Origin: an uncultured Atopobium sp.
GTDB taxonomy: Bacteria > Actinomycetota > Coriobacteriia > Coriobacteriales > Atopobiaceae
Assembly: GCA_947252455.1 (NCBI GenBank)
Contig: CAMXVQ010000006.1
Coordinates: 1 to 38,526, forward strand
DNA: 38,526 bases
Reading direction: 5' to 3'
Part shown: one piece after another, positions 34,195 to 38,526 of the stretch
How the letters are laid out: each line of letters opens with the position of its first letter
Position numbering within the stretch: position 1 is the first letter of the stretch
Made by a program: the position numbers and the translations under genes
The notes under the pieces: generated by a model
The model's input: the letters and a program-made list of their open reading frames with translations, nothing else
Databases searched by the model: none
What the model was told of the DNA's origin: nothing

Positions 34195-36267
34195 CTAACG
34201 ACCTTCGCTCCTGCGACGCGCATACTCGTCGGCAAGTTTTTGTTGAATATCATGGGGTACCTGCTCATAACCCGAAACGGATAACTCGTACTCGCCTGTA
34301 CCGCGGGAAAGCGAGCGCAAACGCGTCGCATAGTCTACAACTTCGGCATAAGGAACTGTTGCCTCTATAGTGGTGCTACCTTGATATCCTTGAGCGCGAC
34401 AAGCATCCATGCCTTCCACGCGCCCACGAGATGCGCTTATGTCACCCATCACCGAGCCTGCATAGCTATCAGGAACCGTAATGCGCATGTGCGCCATTGG
34501 CTCAAGCAGAACAGCCTCTGCCTGTGAAACCGCTTTTTGGAACGCCAGACGCGCTGCCGTTTTGAATGCCATTTCGTTTGAGTCTACCGGATGATATGAA
34601 CCTTCATATACGGCAACTTTAAGATCAATCATCGGATAACCAGCCAAAACGCCTTCGTGCAAACACTCTTGCACTCCTTTGTCAATAGCTGGTATAAAAC
34701 CTCGCGGAATATGGCCTCCTACCACTTCATCTACAAACTCGTAGCCCTTATCTGGATTAGGCTCTACACGAAGCCAGCAATCACCATACTGACCAGCGCC
34801 ACCCGTTTGTTTTTTGTACCTTCCTTGCGCAGACGCCACGCGGCGTATGGTTTCTCGATACGCAATACGCAACGCAACAACATGTGCGTGCAAGCCCGTG
34901 CGTGCTTGCAAACGATCAAGCAAAACAGCAACTTGAGCCTCGCCAATAGCTGACACAATGGTTTGGCCTGTTTCTTCGTCGCGATCAACATGCAAAGTAG
35001 GGTCTGCAGCTGCACTTTTTTCGATGAACGCAAAAATCTTGCCCTCACTGCCTCGCTCATCTGGTTCGATGGCAACGCGGTACAGCGAATTGGGGAACCT
35101 AAACGAAGCCGCCTCTACTTTGCCTGTAACAGAGAGGGTATCCCCTGTTTGGACATCTAATTTAGGAACAACACACACATCACCTGCTGCCACTTCTTTT
35201 ACTTCGAGGAGCTCTTTTCCGCACATATGATACAGATGACCAAGGCGCTCTTTTTTACGCGTGCGCGCGCACATAAGCTCGCAAGATGGCGTAATCGTTC
35301 CTGCAAGAACCTTTACAAATGAAAGCCGACCATTTTGTGCGTCGTTGAGTGATTTAAAGACAAATGCAACAGGGCGCGTGTCATCAGGCGAAATATCAAG
35401 CTCTTCACCGTTGATAAGCGGAATCCGACCAAAATCGCTCATGCTTGGGAACCACTCGTCAATTGCATTGAGAAGCGACGTAACGCCTTCTTCGCGAACA
35501 CAAGCGCCAGCAAATACGGGCACAAACGAGCGCGCCACCAGAGCCTTACCCAAAAGATTTTCAAGCTCTTCTTGCGTAACGGCTTCGCCCTCAAGATATT
35601 TCATCATAAGGTCGTCGTCGATTTCTACGACAAACTCTATGAGCTGCGCACGAGCGGCGTCAGCAGCAGCTTGATATGCTTGTGGAATATCGTCTTCGTG
35701 AATAACGCCGTCTTTAAGTGAGCGTGCGCGCATGTGAATAACATCAATAATGCCCAAAAAGTTTTCACCCGAACCCATAGGCATAGTCACAGGAACCAAA
35801 CGATCGCCATAGAGCTCACGCGCGCGGTCAAGTGCTGTTTGCCAATCGGCATCCGAGCGATCCAAACGATTTATAAACAATGCCCGAGCAAGCGAGAGGT
35901 CTTGCGCAGCATACCACAAACGCGTGGTAATAGCACCAGGACCCGATGAGGCATCAATAACAAACACTGCTGTTTCTGCAGCGGAAAGCGCACCGTACGC
36001 GTCGCCCACAAAATCGGGGTAACACGGCGCATCAAGGACATTGATACGAGAGGAATTCCATGTAATGGGGGCAATCGTGGTTGAAATCGAAAAACCGCGC
36101 GCTCCTTCTTCACGGTCGTAGTCAAGTGTTGGTTTTGTGCCAGCATGACCGCCCAAACGCGAAGTTTTTCCACTTAAATGGAGTGCTGCTTCGGCGAGCA
36201 TGGTTTTACCGACTCCACCTTGTCCAACAAGTGCCAAGTTTTTTACCTGCGATATTTCTTGTACCAT
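34195..36267 (-). CDS. EF-G paralogue (FusA2-like translational GTPase)
   Basis: A 690-residue five-domain translational GTPase. G motifs deviate from canonical EF-G: G1 is GQGGVGKT (residues 15-22) rather than AHIDAGKT, G2 is RGFSI for RGITI, G3 is DAPCYPDF for DTPGHVDF, and G4 is NRLD for NKxD. Domain IV keeps a recognisable core (KQTGGAGQYGDCWLRVEP, GGHIPRGFIPAIDKG) and domain V ends VSGYEQVP. These features match the EF-G-like group found beside true EF-G in actinobacteria. Function is unproven: ribosome recycling, stress or GTP sensing have been suggested. AGGAGG precedes the ATG at 36267 by 4 bases; a start six codons upstream is less likely. True fusA is expected elsewhere. Confidence 0.88.
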   Translation of the reverse strand: MVQEISQVKNLALVGQGGVGKTMLAEAALHLSGKTSRLGGHAGTKPTLDYDREEGARGFSISTTIAPITWNSSRINVLDAPCYPDFVGDAYGALSAAETAVFVIDASSGPGAITTRLWYAAQDLSLARALFINRLDRSDADWQTALDRARELYGDRLVPVTMPMGSGENFLGIIDVIHMRARSLKDGVIHEDDIPQAYQAAADAARAQLIEFVVEIDDDLMMKYLEGEAVTQEELENLLGKALVARSFVPVFAGACVREEGVTSLLNAIDEWFPSMSDFGRIPLINGEELDISPDDTRPVAFVFKSLNDAQNGRLSFVKVLAGTITPSCELMCARTRKKERLGHLYHMCGKELLEVKEVAAGDVCVVPKLDVQTGDTLSVTGKVEAASFRFPNSLYRVAIEPDERGSEGKIFAFIEKSAAADPTLHVDRDEETGQTIVSAIGEAQVAVLLDRLQARTGLHAHVVALRIAYRETIRRVASAQGRYKKQTGGAGQYGDCWLRVEPNPDKGYEFVDEVVGGHIPRGFIPAIDKGVQECLHEGVLAGYPMIDLKVAVYEGSYHPVDSNEMAFKTAARLAFQKAVSQAEAVLLEPMAHMRITVPDSYAGSVMGDISASRGRVEGMDACRAQGYQGSTTIEATVPYAEVVDYATRLRSLSRGTGEYELSVSGYEQVPHDIQQKLADEYARRRSEGR

Positions 36268-36542
36268 ACTTCCTCCTAGCAACATCTATTGGTGTTTGTG
36301 GTTGTGCATAAAGCGCGGAACAACACGGTTTTATCAAGCATGCGTAAGACCCAAACTTATATAAAACTGTCTTTTAGCATACGTAAATTGGCAACAAGCA
36401 ACATCAACATATCGGGCAACGTCACAATATAGGGCATGAGCGTATAGAGCATGATGAGCGGCTAGGAAAGAACGCGCTTAAATGCTTGCACAAAGCTCGT
36501 TGTATGCAGGTAAGCTTGTGGTAAATTTGGGTGCCGTTGTGT
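36268..36542. promoter_or_regulatory. upstream region of the EF-G-like gene
   Basis: Together with the repeat and promoter entries that follow, this belongs to the 512-base divergent gap between the EF-G-like gene and the RNA methyltransferase gene. On the minus strand TATATA (36363-36358) with TTTACG (36387-36382) 18 bases upstream is a weak promoter candidate for the EF-G-like gene, giving a leader of about 90 bases. No other structure is evident in this part. Confidence 0.3.
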
Positions 36543-36640
36543 GTTGGCGGCAGCTGTTATGCGCTGACTGTAGCTGTTGTGTGCTGACTGTAGCCGTTGT
36601 GTACCACATGCAGAATTTACCCGTAGCCGTTGTGTACCAC
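36543..36640. repeat. short tandem and direct repeats (20-bp units)
   Basis: Two adjacent 20-base units (36563-36582 and 36583-36602), beginning GCTGACTGTAGC and ending GTTGTGT, differ at one base. A more diverged unit precedes them (36543-36562, 13 of 20 matching). The 18-mer GTAGCCGTTGTGTACCAC occurs at 36590-36607 and exactly again at 36623-36640, 33 bases later. The block is noncoding as far as I can tell. It may be a minisatellite or a set of protein-binding iterons for one of the divergent genes. Confidence 0.7.
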
Positions 36641-36686
36641 CCAAAGATTCAAGATGAATTTGGTACAGACATTTAAGCAACTCAAA

Positions 36687-36723
36687 CCGACATTTGAATA
36701 AATTACGATACAATTTCATTGTA
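36687..36723 (+). promoter_or_regulatory. candidate promoter of the RNA methyltransferase gene
   Basis: CCGACA (36687-36692) and TACAAT (36709-36714) are spaced 16 bases apart, about 65 bases before the ATG. The -10 box is also the left arm of the palindrome TACAAT-TTC-ATTGTA (36709-36723), so a repressor could overlap it. Confidence 0.45.
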
Positions 36724-36779
36724 AGCGAGGTTTTTGATACTTCGCGGTACCTAATCTGAACAGGACGGCTTAAAAACCC

Positions 36780-38333
36780 ATGCAAAAACGCGCAAAAGCA
36801 CATAAGAAAACGGCTTCATCACACGCTATACATCAAGGTGCGCAAGGCAAGAGGCAAGCGCGCCCAAAGCGTCCAGGCGCTGCTCGCAAAAACGCAAATA
36901 AACAGGTTGAGACGCGAAAACGAGCATCCGCTACTCGCACTCGTGCCTATTGCGGCTGTGAGTGGCTGAATATCCCCTATTCCGAACAGCTTATGCGTAA
37001 AAATAAATACATGCGCGAGCTTTTTGAACCGCTCGTGACCCAGCAGGGCAAAAGCTGTGCAGAGCTCTTGCGCTCAATTGTGCCTATGAAGTGCACAAAA
37101 GACAGCGCATCTCACAATATGCCGCGCTGTTTTAGGCACAAGGTAGCAACACCCTTTGCTCCGCTTCCTGCGTCTTTTGCTTCGCGTGCTTCAAAATCAA
37201 ACAGCAAGGTGCAAACTAACGCGCGCATGTCAGGTATTGCCTGCGGCTTTTTTGAACCTGGAACTCACCATATTATCCCGTGTGATTTTTGCCCGTCAGA
37301 AGTACCAGGCGCGCGCAAAATTCTCAATTTTATTGCAAAAGACGCAGCTCGTTTAGGCATTAAAGCGTATAACGAAAATACACAAATTGGAATACTGCGC
37401 CACACTATTTTGCGTTATAGCAGAAGTTGCAACGAAATTATGCTTGTAATTGTTACGCGCACGCGAAATTTTGCACAAAAGAAGTTGCTGGTACAAGACA
37501 TTTTATCGGCATTTCCTCATATTACAACCGTTGTGCAAAACGTAAATCCAAAAAATACTAATGCTATGCTTGGAAGCTACAACGTTGTGTTATTTGGCTC
37601 GGGTAAAATACACGACAAGCTGCTGGGATGCACCTTTGAGATAGGTCCTGTGAGTTTTTTCCAAACCAATCCAGAACAAACCGAAATTTTGTATCAAACT
37701 GCAATCGACGGTATTAAACGCGTCTGCAATACTGACAAGAGTGCCAACGATACCTGGAATTATGTGTCACACGGCACACCTATTAACAGCAAACGTTTAG
37801 ACACATCTGGCTTAGAGCGCACGCGTGGAAAAGAGCAGCTGGCAACACAAGAACAAGCAGATCAACACATCATAAGGATTATGGACGCATATTGTGGATG
37901 CGGAACTATTGGTATTTGCGTGGCAAGTCAAATAAAAAACGCGGTCGTTATAGGATTTGACCAGGTAGAAGATTCAATCGAACGCGCAAAAAAGAACAGA
38001 CGTCTTAATCACTTAAAAACACGTTGTGTATACTCGTGCGAAGATGCGACTCGTTTTATGCAGGACTTTGCATATGCAAATAACGGCGCATCGCGCTTTA
38101 AAGCAATTATTATGGATCCACCGCGCGCAGGGTCTACGCCAGAATTTATAAAAGCAGCCGCGTCTCTTAAGCCTTTGTGCATAGCCTATATTTCGTGTAA
38201 CCCACAAACGCAGGTTCGCGATTTAGCCGAATTTTATAGGTGCGGATACAGTGTTGAAAGCATTACACCAGTTGACATGTTTCCGCATACTCCTCACGTC
38301 GAGAGTGTTGTATTGATGTCAAAGGCTGATTAG
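36780..38333 (+). CDS. RlmD/TrmA-family RNA uracil-C5 methyltransferase
   Basis: A 517-residue SAM-dependent methyltransferase for a uridine in rRNA or tRNA. C-terminal motifs are clear: SFFQTNPEQTEILY, the SAM loop DAYCGCGTIGI (about 369-379), DPPRAG (Asp446) and catalytic Cys473 in YISCNPQT, ending PHTPHVESVVL. The N-terminus is a Lys/Arg/Ala-rich tail (1-55) instead of a TRAM domain. The usual four-Cys iron-sulfur motif is incomplete: CGC (Cys58, Cys60) is present with no cysteine before it. An extra loop of about 35 residues (about 318-355) precedes the SAM domain. A stop codon just upstream fixes the first ATG; AGGACGG lies 11 bases away, a weak site. Target base not predictable. Confidence 0.88.
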   Translation: MQKRAKAHKKTASSHAIHQGAQGKRQARPKRPGAARKNANKQVETRKRASATRTRAYCGCEWLNIPYSEQLMRKNKYMRELFEPLVTQQGKSCAELLRSIVPMKCTKDSASHNMPRCFRHKVATPFAPLPASFASRASKSNSKVQTNARMSGIACGFFEPGTHHIIPCDFCPSEVPGARKILNFIAKDAARLGIKAYNENTQIGILRHTILRYSRSCNEIMLVIVTRTRNFAQKKLLVQDILSAFPHITTVVQNVNPKNTNAMLGSYNVVLFGSGKIHDKLLGCTFEIGPVSFFQTNPEQTEILYQTAIDGIKRVCNTDKSANDTWNYVSHGTPINSKRLDTSGLERTRGKEQLATQEQADQHIIRIMDAYCGCGTIGICVASQIKNAVVIGFDQVEDSIERAKKNRRLNHLKTRCVYSCEDATRFMQDFAYANNGASRFKAIIMDPPRAGSTPEFIKAAASLKPLCIAYISCNPQTQVRDLAEFYRCGYSVESITPVDMFPHTPHVESVVLMSKAD

Positions 38334-38526
38334 GTGGGTGCAAGTTTGCCCTTGTGTAGCAGGGGTTAGCGAGGGCTATCGTTAAAAGGTTTAATGCGAA
38401 GCGGCTTTAAGCTGGGTTCTCGCGGTTTTTGAGCGTGATTTTGCTGTATGAGGGAACATGTCGACGCTTTAGGGTCGAGTGCACAGGATGTTAACGTTAA
38501 AAAGTGCACCCACTTTGCACCCAGCT
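38334..38526. other. right-edge noncoding segment with inverted repeats
   Basis: No gene is supported here. GTGGGTGCA (38334-38342) and TGCACCCAC (38505-38513) are perfect inverted copies, and AGCTGGG (about 38419-38425) pairs with CCCAGCT at the very edge, so the segment could fold into a structured RNA or be one end of a repeat. The minus strand is open for about 52 codons from the edge to TAA at 38368-38366, but without a visible start or known similarity. Confidence 0.3.

Noticed and set aside
36543..36640. Possible CRISPR array
   Set aside because: Units are tandem without unique spacers, only two to three copies exist, and there are no cas genes.
36462..36803. Minus-strand open frame of 113 codons across the repeat block
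   Set aside because: Its repeated peptide mirrors the DNA repeat, it has no ribosome site, and it overlaps the methyltransferase promoter and start.

Overview
The window is 38.5 kb of compact bacterial chromosome with moderate, slightly A/T-leaning composition. The set of families (Veg next to IspE, PurE/PurK, rph-rdgB, many PTS systems and regulators, no respiratory genes) suggests a fermentative, host-associated Gram-positive organism. Coriobacteriia of the Atopobium/Fannyhessea/Lancefieldella type is my best guess. That is an inference from gene style, not a database match. There are no rRNA operons, insertion sequences, prophage genes or CRISPR arrays.

Layout, left to right. (1) 1-1.8 kb: purE-purK on the minus strand, with the first codons of another minus-strand gene at the left edge. 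(2) 2.2-5.7 kb: two overlapping plus-strand genes for a two-subunit ABC transporter with fused membrane and ATPase domains. (3) 5.7-10.9 kb: a cell-wall amino-sugar cluster. mupG, murP and murQ run leftward; an RpiR/MurR-type regulator and a glucose-type EIIA run rightward; a shared region between them carries a repeated candidate operator. (4) 11.0-14.5 kb: a SorC-type regulator divergent from a beta-glucoside-type PTS EIIBC and a PHP-domain phosphoesterase. (5) 14.9-20.8 kb: a fructose-type PTS EIIBC, a MalY/PatB-type C-S lyase, a PRD/EIIB/EIIA-bearing regulator and an M20 dipeptidase, in a tightly packed order I do not recognise as a described pathway. This is the best candidate for a new system. 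Regions 4-5 look more A/T-rich by eye than their flanks.

(6) 21-26 kb: a tRNA-Pro gene, then leftward housekeeping genes: veg-ispE, nagB with a two-operator promoter, rph-rdgB. (7) 25.7-31 kb: PRC-barrel and YtxH-type envelope/stress proteins, and a second ABC pair that is a classic asymmetric heterodimer with one degenerate ATP site. (8) 31.4-38.5 kb: an acidic-tailed protein with a domain like the N-terminus of cyanophycin synthetase, a CNNM/CorC-type membrane protein, an EF-G paralogue, a minisatellite-like repeat, and an RlmD/TrmA-type RNA methyltransferase.

How the genes join up. MurP with the EIIA would import and phosphorylate MurNAc sugars, MupG would split phosphorylated disaccharide, MurQ would remove lactate to give GlcNAc-6P, and NagB would feed fructose-6P to glycolysis. 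NagA is needed but is not in the window. The two further PTS clusters have unknown substrates. Many starts were moved inward from the longest reading frame because a good Shine-Dalgarno sequence lies just before the inner start; the reason is given per gene.
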